Source: Arthrobotrys musiformis
Lineage: Eukaryota; Ascomycota; Orbiliomycetes; Orbiliales; Orbiliaceae
DNA length: 64,000 bases
Direction of reading: 5' to 3'
Assembly: GCA_036971715.1 (NCBI GenBank)
Contig: JAVHJL010000013.1
Span: 930,001-994,000 of the forward strand
Part shown: piece by piece, positions 12,001 through 21,852 of the stretch
How positions within the stretch are numbered: position 1 is the first letter of the stretch
Layout of the letters: every line of letters starts with the position of its first letter
Position numbers and translations under genes: made by a program
Notes under the pieces: generated by a model
Told to the model about the DNA's origin: nothing
The model's input: the letters and a program-made list of their open reading frames with translations, nothing else
Databases searched by the model: none

Positions 12001-12627
12001 ATCTCCATGGGACAGGACATCTACGCACTAAACGACGACGGCAGTTGTTTCGCGCAGGAATGTTTGGGGTATTACGGGGATACCTTCCACATCACCTACC
12101 TCACCGAACACCCCAAATTCGATCCTACAGCCCCGTTCCCGCGGCGGGAAGGCGATGAAACACCGCCGGAGTTACCGTTCCATTACGCCATTAAGAATTG
12201 TAGGCAAAAGGCGGTTTTGCTGTTAACCCTCGTCACACCGGAACAACGGGAAAAACTAGTCCACGGACGAAGTCTGGACGGGAAGGACTCCACTTCTTTA
12301 CACCTCGCCGTTAAAACTGGTGCGGTGGGATTAGTCAGATTCCTCATCGAAGCCGGGGCAGATGTCAACGCCGTCGATAGCGAGGGGAGGACTCCGTTGT
12401 TTTTTATCAGTCGACGCGGACCGGGACTGTCTATGGCCGAAGGGGCAACGGTGGAGGCTGTTACGTGCGGGTATTGGTTGTTGAAAGCTGGGGCGGATCC
12501 GAATTTTAGGAATGAGAAGACCGGGAGGACGGTTTGTGAGAGTATTAGGGATTATGAGGGGTTTGATCTCAAGGGGTCTGCTCTGCGGTTGTTGAAGGAT
12601 TTTGGGGCGAGGGATGCTGGTTTGTGA
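9046..12627 (+). CDS. Large ankyrin-repeat protein, NLR-derived without NACHT
   Basis: Single open frame of 1193 residues; function unknown. Residues 1-110 are low-complexity and Arg/Ser-rich. Residues about 115-250 (ISRITFQSIAFAYRRLKAEE, then DLIIRFSF, later GLIEIDDHGYIMFKSKYFRQ) resemble the winged-helix segment that follows NACHT in fungal NLR-like proteins, but no P-loop or Walker B motif occurs in this protein. Ankyrin-type helices appear from about 365 (ILISNGADI), are clear at 445-600 (GRTPLHLAASKGKLDAVQVL), recur at 812-900 (TVLHQACELSHYRVVERLL), and again at 1080-1150 (TSLHLAVKTGAVGLVRFLIE). The ATG at 9046 is the first in frame; the second in-frame Met is about 200 residues later. 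Probably a scaffold or sensor; loss of NACHT is inferred. Confidence 0.8.
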   Translation: MRRAGSTTLRRLQTSSKPQWPVGVYDIGHGLSSHLRSTEPGSKHIRCSSSASTTGRISVAGTSNGRVRQQSPPQHILVSKRNKAAKKLIRARLDELQQKAIQIARVPRFDLTFQDAEKSEAQRGRWLKLLSTIEDSLDRKISRITFQSIAFAYRRLKAEELDLIIRFSFGGSDGEGCRAEDLPEDLFAQNIQRGLIEIDDHGYIMFKSKYFRQMLVAHRMHATGPQNSYFFARENTTHFEIAEALLRYMGTYGESGPCDSVKEQKEREAAYPLLRYAALYWPDHCIECYSLKQGLIDLAGKFWKSGNDSYYGAWLQAHHWYRGSPTAAVNPELQMSPFFKYIGWMDGALTRLASWGVPEFVKAALAEVPYTAAEKSLALNAAIKCGNNDIASILISNGADIKARGMTGIGNHLHDALFRRGASGSMLRHLLSVPGAVDLIDGIDESGRTPLHLAASKGKLDAVQVLLEFGATVDVPGDMGRTALHYAAIGGFPDVVECLLKAGANPNGMSYLKTPLHVSYGSRDLGHDGLNSRRVASLLLGAGADPKAQDADGFTPLNTAVVKNNSDVVKALLPHYSVEDINIIGRSSIREDSTALTSALLYGTSDDTIKALVDMKAKGPLGTSGRLIGDLVDGSSKLTTRAVDLILQNFPEEVAAYESATGKTLLENLLSAYPPPTRKVVHFVEKSIPNWRDKIFANYDPYPGSNMEGKVRAGDVGDVVSYAKTLENQGADFPWEEIWGTISDPPTYPLSYHPDVRALIRFRPEFNTPEYLVPALCNSFSWTDNKEVVALFYMNLVERLPGTPLVDYVDEETGMTVLHQACELSHYRVVERLLTVHGANVNIQDNEGMTPLMRCFSQKPIFNWSRGTIQKLMEHGADPTIRDNQNRTAVTHVAACPHWNAGKVENVLDILLQHPNTKSIIDLPDASGLRPIEHAHHGNLHSLVKELIAAGAKLNPKDGNGAELLSRLSVRWSSYARRLPLAEELISMGQDIYALNDDGSCFAQECLGYYGDTFHITYLTEHPKFDPTAPFPRREGDETPPELPFHYAIKNCRQKAVLLLTLVTPEQREKLVHGRSLDGKDSTSLHLAVKTGAVGLVRFLIEAGADVNAVDSEGRTPLFFISRRGPGLSMAEGATVEAVTCGYWLLKAGADPNFRNEKTGRTVCESIRDYEGFDLKGSALRLLKDFGARDAGL

Positions 12628-12955
12628 GGGTATTAGTGGCGGTTATATAATTATAATGAATAGATGGGTGGATATGTAAGATACTTCTTTTATTCGGTGG
12701 GTTCCTTGTTGGGACTCTGTATATAGTCAAAAGATACCCCAAAAGTTTTGACGAGATTATTTACGATGATACGCTGCTTCTTTTGCGCTTATAGACATAG
12801 ATGTAATGAATCCAAATTCATATTATATTGACCAAACACTATTCTATCCTAAATCCCAAATTCCAGACGTTATATATCAACCACCGCATCAATTGCAACT
12901 TCATCGTATCTACGCCCCCTTCATGAATTCAAAGTTATAAGAACCCGGGTACCCC
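12628..12955. other. Convergent intergenic region
   Basis: AT-rich 3' region shared by the ankyrin gene (+) and the small secreted-protein gene (-). Nothing else seen. Confidence 0.45.
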
Positions 12956-13519
12956 TCAAGCCCGAGCAACACACCTAAAACTACTAATCATATCATTCCT
13001 ATTATTCCCCTCCACATATCTAAGATCAAAAAACTGCGCTCCATTCGGCGCCGGCAAGATGGCATTATCACATCCCCAGTTCCTATCACAAATCGGTTAA
13101 CCCCCTTCCTCTTCCTTTAAACCTTACGAGAGAGAAGAAAAGACTTACAAGTAGAATTGACACCCGCCCCAACCGGGTGTAGTACCTATCCTCAAACTAC
13201 TAATCGAATCATTCCACGCGCCTTGGAAGTTGACTTTCCGCAAGAGTTAGTAAAACCCTTTTACTCAGGCTAGGGGGGGTTACATACTACATTGATTCAC
13301 CTGCGCGCCCGTGACGTCTAATCCAACGCATGGTTGTGCGCCGTTGATGTTCTGGCAGACGATGACGGTTAATGTGTCCAACGCGCGTTTTTCGAGGTTT
13401 GCGGCGTCGCTAGTGGGGATAGAGAGGGTTTCCGAGTAGTAGAATGGGGAGGTGGGGAGGGCTAGTGTCTGGGTGAAGAGGAGGGTTGAGAGGAAGGTTA
13501 TGGCGGTTGAGGTCTTCAT
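12956..13519 (-). CDS. Small secreted beta/gamma-crystallin-like protein
   Basis: Exons on the minus strand are 13519-13288, 13233-13149 and 13082-12956, giving 147 residues. The introns have GTATGT and GTAAGT donors, and a TTACTAAC branch point lies in the first. Residues 1-20 are a signal peptide. A Glu-Lys-Arg site at about 43-45 suggests Kex2 processing to a mature form of about 100 residues. The mature part carries two (N/D)(N/D)xx(S/T)S motifs, NDSISS in exon 2 and NDMISS in exon 3. This is the calcium-binding signature of each Greek key in beta/gamma-crystallins. It also has about six cysteines, so one disulfide-stabilised double Greek-key domain is expected. Known microbial members include protease inhibitors and antimicrobial proteins; which applies here cannot be said. 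The first exon alone reads as a 79-codon frame ending in the intron. Confidence 0.82.
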
Positions 13520-14557
13520 TTTGGAGGTTTATAGGACGATTGATGATCTTATATATGCGTATATTGGATTTTAAAGCTGGATGATCTGCTGGTTTGATGG
13601 ATGGGAGGGTTCGTATGGGTGCTGTATGGGCTTTATATACTTATTTCACAGGATAACTTGCGGGATGAATAATACAGGTATCCACTACGGTCTGAGTATA
13701 GACTAGCTAATCTCGAGATATCTACTAGCCTCCAACGAAGTACTTGGTTACATGAGGACCCCAGGATCTTCGAGTTCTCCGACCTCATTGACAGACACAG
13801 TATAGCGTCGGCAGTTAATGCTGCGTTGTTAATGTTGTATATTTCCCCCTCGCCTGTGGCCGAATTACGAGGTGGGCCTGATCAGTAAACACTAACGCTT
13901 GAGGCTTGAAGATCTTGGATCCCACGCAGTGCAACATTCACAAGGTTAAACTTAAGTTCCGGGAGCTCCAGGCGGACGGGAAGGGGAGAGCAAACGGGAG
14001 GCGCTCAAGGATTGCGGAAGTAGTTTCGCAATTCTGTATTTCCATGCTAGTTTTTATTCTTGTTACATATCACCCTAGTTTTGAACATCGAGGGTTTTTA
14101 TAGCAGATATTCTGGGACGGAATTAATTATCATGATCATGCTACTCTGCGCTCCTCGCACACGTGGAAGGAATGGCTTCCTACGATACGACTTTGCAATT
14201 GAGGCTCTCTCCGGTTTAGGAACCCCCCCCTTTTTTTGAACTGTTTAGTAAACAGGGTTTTGTATATATAAAACCCGGGATACCTTGACTAATCCACCTC
14301 GTAACCTTTCTTTGCATTCGGAAAAACGTATTTCCAAGGCCCTGATGTCGCAGATCGCTTCACACAAGGGATTGATTATCTACCCGCTTTATCAACAGTA
14401 GTAAAAAAATGACAAATTTCAGGGTAAATAGGGTGGTATTGAGAATAACCCTATCCAGCACCTAACCTTTCGTATTTTCCACCCCGATAGCTCATTCAAC
14501 TCGCCCAATGGGAATCAATACCGAATTTCACTAGCTTTCGCAATTCCATATGCGCGA
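13520..14557. other. Intergenic region
   Basis: Holds the upstream region of the small secreted-protein gene and the 3' flank of the 988-residue gene. A 65-codon plus-strand frame at 13906-14103 has no recognisable features. No gene called. Confidence 0.45.
13632..13640 (-). promoter_or_regulatory. Putative TATA box of the small secreted-protein gene
   Basis: GTATATAAAG reads on the minus strand here, about 115 bases upstream of the ATG at 13519. A strong TATA match suits an inducible secreted-protein gene. The assignment rests on motif and spacing only. Confidence 0.45.
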
Positions 14558-17524
14558 TCAAATCCTCTGCGTAGCATCTCTATTCGACCCCCGGCTTTTA
14601 ATCAACGTATTCCGATCCCGCCGGTTCTCCAACGGCCGGTTCCAGTATTCTATCCTTCGCAGAGCGGGTTCTTTGTCGTTGTTGGTGGTTACCTGGACGG
14701 CGGGGACGTCTTCGATTACGTCTGCCATGTTTGTTACCTTTCTACGTCTGCGTGGTATTGGTTTTGGGGTGAATGATGGTTCGTATTTGGGGGGTTGACG
14801 GGGTGGGGGTTGTTGGCCGTTGTAGCGGGTGCTGCGGCGTGGTTGGGGTTGTTCTTCTTCCTCTTCTTCTTCTTCTGATGGTGATGATGGTTCTTGGAGT
14901 TGCTCTAGGACTTCACTTGCGGGAAGGCCGCCGAGGAGAGGTTCGGTGGATTGGATTTGTAGATCTGTTATGGCTGACTCGGGTTGGAGTATGTTCGCTG
15001 GTTCTGGGATTTCCTCCTCGATGGTTGATTGTCTTAATATCCCTCCTGCTGGTTCTATGATACTCGCTGCATCTAGTACCTGCTCTGGTACTTGCTCGAT
15101 TACTTCTTCCAGTATCTGTTCTGCAGCTGGTATTACCTGTCCCGCGCGTTCTTCCACATCCCCCTCCTCAAAGCCCAAATCCTCATCAGACCCGATCAAC
15201 GTCCCACTAAACTCCTCAGAGGGCGTATCTAACAACGCCTCATCTTCAAAATCAAAATCCGGTACGGGGGGTACATAATGCCTCATCCCGAAATAGGGAA
15301 TCTTTAGAACGCCCGCTGGATCTTTTCGGATTTCTTGGATGAGGCGGGGGTTGAAGGATAGAATGTCGTTGAAGGCATCGCTTTCCGGGTCGAAGTATTT
15401 GAAGAGGTCGTTGATCAGGAGGGGGTTGGTTGGGTCTATGCCTTGGGTTTGGAGGCGGAGGGTGCCTCGGTTTGGATTTTCTTGGGGTCGCGGTATTTCT
15501 TGAGGTTCAGGTTGAGATTGAGGTTGCTGGATTTCGGTGTCGACGGCGGGGGCTTGATCTACTTCTGGTTCTATGGCTATGCTTGAGGATCTAGCTACCT
15601 CGCGATTCGATGATTCTGGTATCGGTGCATCCCAATTAATCTCATCCGGGATGACAAAAGTCGGAGAAAGCGCGGTGGCGAAGAAGCTATCTGTATTCGT
15701 GAAATCGACGGGCACGTCTGCTGACACCGATTGTAGCCCCTCGACGGGCTCGATTTGCACCACCTCCTCATCTATCGCCGCATTCTGCTGGCCCTGCTGT
15801 AGAACCACATCGTCCTCCTCGGGCGGTGGGGTGACTTCATCCCACTCTTGAGCATTATTATTCCCAGCCGGTAAAGTCCCCTCGGAAAAGGCATCCCAAT
15901 TCTGCTCTTCAGTCCCACTCCCATGATAAGCACGCACGGAATCCCTCTCGGTTTCAAGCCAATCCTCATAAATCTCCCTGGCGGCCCTCAAAGCCCTCAT
16001 ATTCCACTTCTGCCTCGACTCCATAAGCGCATACCACATCTTCTTATCAACAGTCTGATCGAACACCCTCCTCAGATCGGGGAATAAATTCGCAGTATCG
16101 ATATCCAAGCCCGCCCAGGCGTTCGGTCTCGTCAGCGTCCCCGGGGGAAGACCCTGTCTTCGCTCTTCGTATTCTGCGTACCAATCTTTGACGACGAGGA
16201 GGATTCGCATGTTCACCTTTTCTTTGTTTTCCATGTTATCCAGCCATGTCTTTTTATTCGGCGCGGCGTTGAAGGCGGCGGTGAGTTGGTCGATTGGGAT
16301 GTCGAGGCGGGCTATTAGGCCTACGGGGTCGTGGGCTTCGACTTCTCGTTCTACTTGTTGCAGGGCGCGGCGGAGGTCTTCTGGGATATCATCGTTGTCG
16401 AAGAGGGAGTCCTTGCTGCTCGCGGCGCTGGGGTTGTTCTGGACGCTCAAGCTGTCCACCGTCGGTACCGGTTGTGATTGCACCTGCCCCGGTTCCGAGG
16501 CTCGATTTATAGTATCCTGCGGACCAGGCCCGGGCTCCGGAGCAGGCTGGAACAAATTCATACCCTGAATCTCCACCCTCCTCCCCACCGCCGGCTCCTC
16601 ATTCCTCAAAGCCACCCCACCCAACCGTCCGGAAGTCAACACCGGCCCCAACGTCTCCCCGCCAAACTCATGAATCGGACGGCCGTAATCATCATCCGTC
16701 TCCAGCGTATAATCCACATTAGCATCATACCCCGGCAACAAGAGCTCCATATTCCTCTGCCCCATCCCCGCAGCTTCATTCACAATCATCATCAAGTAAT
16801 CCGAATTCCCATGCTGCGTATTCCCATCCGCATTCGTAGCCCTCTCCACCACCTCCCTCAGTAGTTTATAAACATCCCTAGCTTCATTGATACCTTCGTA
16901 TAACACCCCATTCGCCCAACTAACCCCATTCCTCAGCACGTGTCGTTTCTCCTGCACATCCCACCACACGATCGAATTCACCAACTCCCTAGGCGGAATC
17001 CCCCTCAAGAACCCCCCAACTTGAACCTCCTCAGCAACTCTAACCGCCTGAACCGTCACCGTTCTTTTAGTACTTATCAACGCCGGGGGGATCACATCAT
17101 CCAACCGCTTGAAATTCGCGATATGCATCCCCCTCAACCGTTTTTTATCCATAACCATAACCGCCAGCGGACGGCCTTTATTAGGCGCGTAGACGGAGTT
17201 TCCGCACATCGTGTCCGCGTAGAAGGCTAGCGCCAATATCGCCGGTTCGCCCGGGCGGTTCCATACGATCGCCCCGTCGAGGGCTGGATCGCGGGTGTTC
17301 CGCGTGTTTGTGGTGTGGCAGTCGTAGACATCCGTTCTACCGTCCCGTTGGACATTACCCACGTTCTCGCGGACGCGCATGAACCATTTTCCGTTCCCGA
17401 AGGAGAAGTTATCCCAGTAGCCGTGTACGTGGGGGGATAAAAGTGTAGTAATGAAGAGGAGGTATGTGAAAGTCAGAGACGAGGCGTGCGTTCGCTTCGA
17501 CGCCGGTGTTGGCGTCATAATCAT
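14558..17524 (-). CDS. Secreted protein of unknown function, 988 residues
   Basis: One intronless frame. Residues 1-36 hold a basic start, a hydrophobic run (LTFTYLLFITTLL) and a plausible signal-peptidase site after HVHG, so secretion is likely. Residues about 37-290 are a compact-looking domain with few cysteines (YDCHTTNT, ADTMCGNSV), which I cannot assign. Residues about 405-460 and 466-525 are two diverged copies of a helical unit sharing the pattern F..., KK.W...ME, NMR.L and Y...E. The rest is acidic and Pro/Gln-rich, with an Asp/Glu run near 880. The C-terminal 90 residues turn basic (RRRRK). No membrane segment is seen after the signal peptide. It may be lineage-specific. The neighbour at 12.9 kb is also secreted and on the same strand. 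Confidence 0.78.
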   Translation of the reverse strand: MIMTPTPASKRTHASSLTFTYLLFITTLLSPHVHGYWDNFSFGNGKWFMRVRENVGNVQRDGRTDVYDCHTTNTRNTRDPALDGAIVWNRPGEPAILALAFYADTMCGNSVYAPNKGRPLAVMVMDKKRLRGMHIANFKRLDDVIPPALISTKRTVTVQAVRVAEEVQVGGFLRGIPPRELVNSIVWWDVQEKRHVLRNGVSWANGVLYEGINEARDVYKLLREVVERATNADGNTQHGNSDYLMMIVNEAAGMGQRNMELLLPGYDANVDYTLETDDDYGRPIHEFGGETLGPVLTSGRLGGVALRNEEPAVGRRVEIQGMNLFQPAPEPGPGPQDTINRASEPGQVQSQPVPTVDSLSVQNNPSAASSKDSLFDNDDIPEDLRRALQQVEREVEAHDPVGLIARLDIPIDQLTAAFNAAPNKKTWLDNMENKEKVNMRILLVVKDWYAEYEERRQGLPPGTLTRPNAWAGLDIDTANLFPDLRRVFDQTVDKKMWYALMESRQKWNMRALRAAREIYEDWLETERDSVRAYHGSGTEEQNWDAFSEGTLPAGNNNAQEWDEVTPPPEEDDVVLQQGQQNAAIDEEVVQIEPVEGLQSVSADVPVDFTNTDSFFATALSPTFVIPDEINWDAPIPESSNREVARSSSIAIEPEVDQAPAVDTEIQQPQSQPEPQEIPRPQENPNRGTLRLQTQGIDPTNPLLINDLFKYFDPESDAFNDILSFNPRLIQEIRKDPAGVLKIPYFGMRHYVPPVPDFDFEDEALLDTPSEEFSGTLIGSDEDLGFEEGDVEERAGQVIPAAEQILEEVIEQVPEQVLDAASIIEPAGGILRQSTIEEEIPEPANILQPESAITDLQIQSTEPLLGGLPASEVLEQLQEPSSPSEEEEEEEEQPQPRRSTRYNGQQPPPRQPPKYEPSFTPKPIPRRRRKVTNMADVIEDVPAVQVTTNNDKEPALRRIEYWNRPLENRRDRNTLIKSRGSNRDATQRI

Positions 17525-18288
17525 ACTTCTTTGTGGATATGATTTCGCCTCGTGGATAGATATTCCGGATTTCCGAATCTACATCTAGAGGTCTTTGAAG
17601 TCGGTGTAGCCCAATGAGGATGTGAACCATGTGTGAGGCATGCTTGACATGCTTCCATCGAATATACGCATGTATACACTTCAGCTCTAACCCCCTCAAT
17701 CCACCGTCAGTGTATCAAAAACCGACTCCTTCCCCCTCACCAATACATCCCTACAACGGTATCAGCATTATCCACAAACATGAGGGAATTGCAGCCTTAC
17801 ATTGTTAGCCCTAAGCAGATCGCCATAAAAACCTCGTTGCATTTGTTGCATTTTCACGCCTATAGCTCGGCCCAAAAACCCAGGCAGCCCTCAAAAGAAG
17901 ATGAACGATTCGATTGCAACTAGGTATCTATCACTTTTAACAAGAACAAAAAGGAAATATGAAGATGATGATGAAGAATTAAATTACATTGAAAAGAAAA
18001 AAAGGAGTAAAGCACCAATGCGAACATCCTAGAGATGCCAACCCCTCCCTTCTTCCCCAGCCTCTCGAGAACAGGTTATTCGTTAACAAGACTTCTCGTA
18101 ATCATGATGAATCCCAGAAATTCCTTTTAAAAAAAGTTCGGGCTCCCGTCGGGAGGGGTTGGACTGGACACTGTCAGAACCGACATATGTTAGAAACGAT
18201 TGCCTTCTCTTCTAAATATGGGCGATGAGACTTACTTTTGCAATTATGCATCTTCACTTGTAGTATATAGGATGAGAGAAGGAGGCCT
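17525..18288. other. Intergenic region
   Basis: Upstream of the 988-residue gene and 3' of RLI1, both on the minus strand. A 79-codon plus-strand frame at 17989 is not convincing. Nothing else seen. Confidence 0.45.
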
Positions 18289-20576
18289 TTAGGAAGACTC
18301 CTCAAGGAAGAACTATTAAGAAATGCGTTAGCAACTTAATCAAGCAAGATTAGTTGGTATATAGGTACTCACATAGTTGCCAGAAAGCTTCTGCTCCTGA
18401 TCAAGCTGACTGTTCAACTTGTTGATACGTGGACGGTAAGACACAGGATCACGACGGAAACTACACACTCCGTTAGCTACTTTCTAAAAAACTATAGGGA
18501 TAGCGAGAAGGGCACATACGTAACATCCAACGACTTCAAGAACTGGTTGCAGCCGGTAAGGAGAGACTGTGGCTTCGTAGCCCTAGCGTTGACGGACGGT
18601 TGGCCCTCGAAGACAATAACCCGGTCGGCCAAGTAAGTAGCCATGATGAAATCGTGCTCTACAATAAAGGCAGTCTTCTTGGCGTGCATGATGAATCTCT
18701 TGATAACCTTGGCTGCGATGATACGTTGTTCGGAATCGAGGTAGGCGGAAGGCTCGTCGATGACGTAGATATCGGCGGGTTTACCCAAGCTGAGGACGAT
18801 GGCGACTCTTTGAAGTTCACCACCAGAGAGGTTCTGGACTTCCTGGTCGATAAAGTCATCGATCTTGAGTGGTTTGTAGACATCGGTCTGGAATTGAGGG
18901 TTCAAGAAAGAGGCCTTGATCTTCTTGAAGAAGAGTTGTCGGACGGTTCCTGGGAATTTACCGGTGATGGTCTGGGGTTTGAGGGAGATCGACATTTCGG
19001 GGACCTTGCTGGATTCGGCATCTGGTTTATCCAGACCGGCAAGAAGTTTACAGAATGTAGTCTTTCCGGTTCCGTTCTCACCCATCATGACGATGATTTC
19101 GGAGTCGGTGAATTCACCAGCATCGATGGTCAGCGAGAAGTCACCTTGTGTCTTCTTCATCGGCGGGTACTTGAACGCTCTGCTCCTGTCGACGGCGAAT
19201 TCATCGGCAGCCTCCGCTATCCTGAACTGAAGCGATTCTTCTCTGAAACGCAAGTTCTCGGTTGGGATGTTACCGTCCAAGAAAATGTTGATACCTTCCC
19301 TGACCGAGGCTGGGAGAGTGACGACACCGTAGACGGCAGGTTTACCGTAAAGAACGCAGATAAAGTCGGAGAGGTAGTCGAGGACTGACAAATCGTGCTC
19401 TACGACAATAACGTATCCCTGATCGTTTTCCTTGACAATTTCACGAATGGTGTTGGCGGCCTTGAGACGTTGCTTGATATCCAAGAAAGATGACGGTTCG
19501 TCAAACATGTAGACGTCGGCCCTTTGAACGACAGCCATACCAATAGCGAAACGCTGCAGTTCTCCACCGGACAACAGGTTGACCTCACGATCAACAACTT
19601 GCTTAAGTTCTGCCGTCGCATATTCGTTAGTTTTTGTACAGACCGATCTTGATATTGGTGTTTATACGCACCCAGGATGTCCAAAGCATGATCGAGAACA
19701 TCACGATCATTCTTGCTCCTCAAAAGACCACCAACAGTGGTATCCAACTTGGGATTCCTCGCCTTCTCCCTGACCATAGCCTTCGGAAGTTGGTCAACAT
19801 ACTGCGGCTTGATAATAGCCTTCAAATGATCCTCCAACAGCCTCAAGAAGTAATTTTGCAATTCACTTCCACGGAAATACTTCAAAATCTCCTCCCAAGT
19901 AGGTGGATTATCGTATCTCCCCAAATTCGGATCCAATTTCCCGGCCAAAATCTTCAAAGCGGTACTCTTCCCGATACCGTTGGTTCCGACCAATCCCAAA
20001 ACCTGGCCCGGACGGGGGGTCGGTAATCTGTGCAGTTTGAACGAGTTGGCGGAGTATCGATGGGTCACCTGGGTTTCGAGATTTGTGGGCAAGTTGATGA
20101 TGTGGATGGCGCCGAAGGGGCATTTTTTGGGACAGATACCGCAACCGATACATAGTCGTTCGGAGATGAAGGCGATTTTGGATTCCGGGGTGACTTCGAT
20201 ACAAAGTTTTCCTGTCCTGACTACGGGGCAGGACTTTCTACATTCTTGTCGGCATTTCTATGCGGCGGGGCGACAATGAGGTGGGACAAATTTTTAGCGT
20301 TTTGCGAAGAGAGGGTGAAAAAAAATCGCGGGGTATATTTTTTTGACGACATCGGACGACGAAGACAAGGGAATGAATATACCTTTGGTTTACACTGCAG
20401 CGATGAAGCTAGTTAGCAGAGGTCTTAGAGATAGAAATTTCGATAGGAGAAAAGCCTGGTGATGGGGCTTACCTTATCGCTGCTAACAATAGCGATACTG
20501 TAGGACAGTCAACATCAGCATCGTCATATACGCACAGCAATTCGAAGGCTGCATACCGAGTGAGCTTATCAGCCAT
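18289..20576 (-). CDS. RLI1: Ribosome-recycling ATPase RLI1/ABCE1
   Basis: Essential iron-sulfur ABC protein that splits ribosomes after termination and helps initiation. Seven exons on the minus strand: 20576-20557, 20497-20473, 20394-20383, 20257-19672, 19609-18520, 18460-18373 and 18312-18289; 614 residues against 608 in budding yeast. Exon 3 is a 12-base microexon encoding CKPK, part of the N-terminal cysteine cluster CKPKKCRQEC. A second cluster, CIGCGICPKKCPFGA, completes two 4Fe-4S sites. Walker A motifs are GTNGIGKST and GENGTGKTT; signature motifs LSGGELQRFAI and LSGGELQRVAI; Walker B MFDEPSSFLD and VIDEPSAYLD. The tail ends SGNYFFLEESS, as in other fungi. One junction (LDIL-ELKQ) is about three residues shorter than yeast, so the 19672/19609 splice is the least certain. 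Confidence 0.96.
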
Positions 20577-21852
20577 GGCGAAGAAACCGTCGCACCACCA
20601 AACGGTGACTTGAAACTACTGCTACAGGAAGGAAAGAAGGGTGAATCAAGGGTAGACGTCGAATGTCCTGGGATCGATTGGGGGATGCGAGCAAGAACAA
20701 GAAACGACGATGCTAAAAGGGAAAAGCAGGTGGTGGTAGTCAGTAGTGGTAAGGGAACAAGAAACGAGCTCGTCTAGCATTTCTTTGCCCTTTCTGCCAG
20801 CTGCCAGCTCCAGTTTTTGTTGTTGCTGAGCTGTTGTCTTTTTTTTCTTTGTGGAATTTTTTGTGGCTCTTCCCTGGCCCAATCGGGAAGGTTTGTCCGC
20901 TCTGATGGCAGAATCTGTCGCTGGCGAATGGGAGCGAGGGTAATTCTAACAACCGGGCTGCCCACTCTGTCACCACAGGGGGCTTACTGCCAGCTAGCTC
21001 GATCGGGGGTTAACGTTCCTTTTCTTCTCATGCACAGGACGTCACATCCCCATCCGTCGTTGATTGGCTATCATATCACCAGTGAATAGAGGATTATGTA
21101 ATACTTGTAGATGTTTCAATATACTACAGAGGATATGCACAATTGATATTGCATTGGGTCGAATACGTATACACATACTGGAACCTCGAAACCTGAAGTC
21201 ATATCATAGCCACCGTTCGTTGAGCACCGGCGGTCTTCAGGTTCAGGTAGATAGATATATAAAACGAGAAGCCATAGACTAAAAGTATACTCACCAATAC
21301 AATTTACACCTGCATCTGTAGGCAAAAAGAAGAGAGAGAGAAAAAAAGGTAATTATTTCAAAACTACATTTGGCTGCTATTATTTGACGGTTAGTAACAA
21401 AAGGGGAGTAATAACGTACACGCCTTCCCTCCACTGGTAAATACGCACATCCCTCAACAGTATCAGTCCTCCGAAAGGGCGGGAAAGGTAATAGGCGACC
21501 GTCGTAGAGCTTCGCTCGCTGTTCCACCTACATCAACAGTACCCATACCATTGCAAAGGGAAAAGAAGAAAAAAATTCATAGACTACGCACCACGTTGGT
21601 CCAATACGCGACGTAGACCCTCTCTGGTCCTCCAATCCCTCGATTTCGACAGGACAAAATGATAGTAGAAAAAAAAAGAAGAAGAATTAAGACATTCCAC
21701 TGCATATAAAAGAAGAGAAGACAAGAATTAGGATACAATGAAAATAAACAGGTGTTAAGATACCTCTCGAGCTGCATCTTTCTTTTTCGGCTCTCTCCAA
21801 AGGCGCAAGATGTATCACGTACGAGTTTTTTTAAAGCCTCCTTTCCAGCACT
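20577..21852. other. Intergenic region
   Basis: 5' flank of RLI1 and 3' flank of PRP40. Several short frames of 60-90 codons on both strands, none with coding character. AT-rich runs and scattered splice-like motifs near 21290-21750 could belong to PRP40 3' untranslated sequence. No RNA gene recognised. Confidence 0.45.

Noticed and set aside
16478..17230. Plus-strand frames opposite the 988-residue gene
   Set aside because: Antisense shadows rich in His/Pro/Arg with no independent signal.
18600..19388. 262-codon plus-strand frame opposite RLI1
   Set aside because: Antisense shadow of a strongly conserved ABC protein exon.
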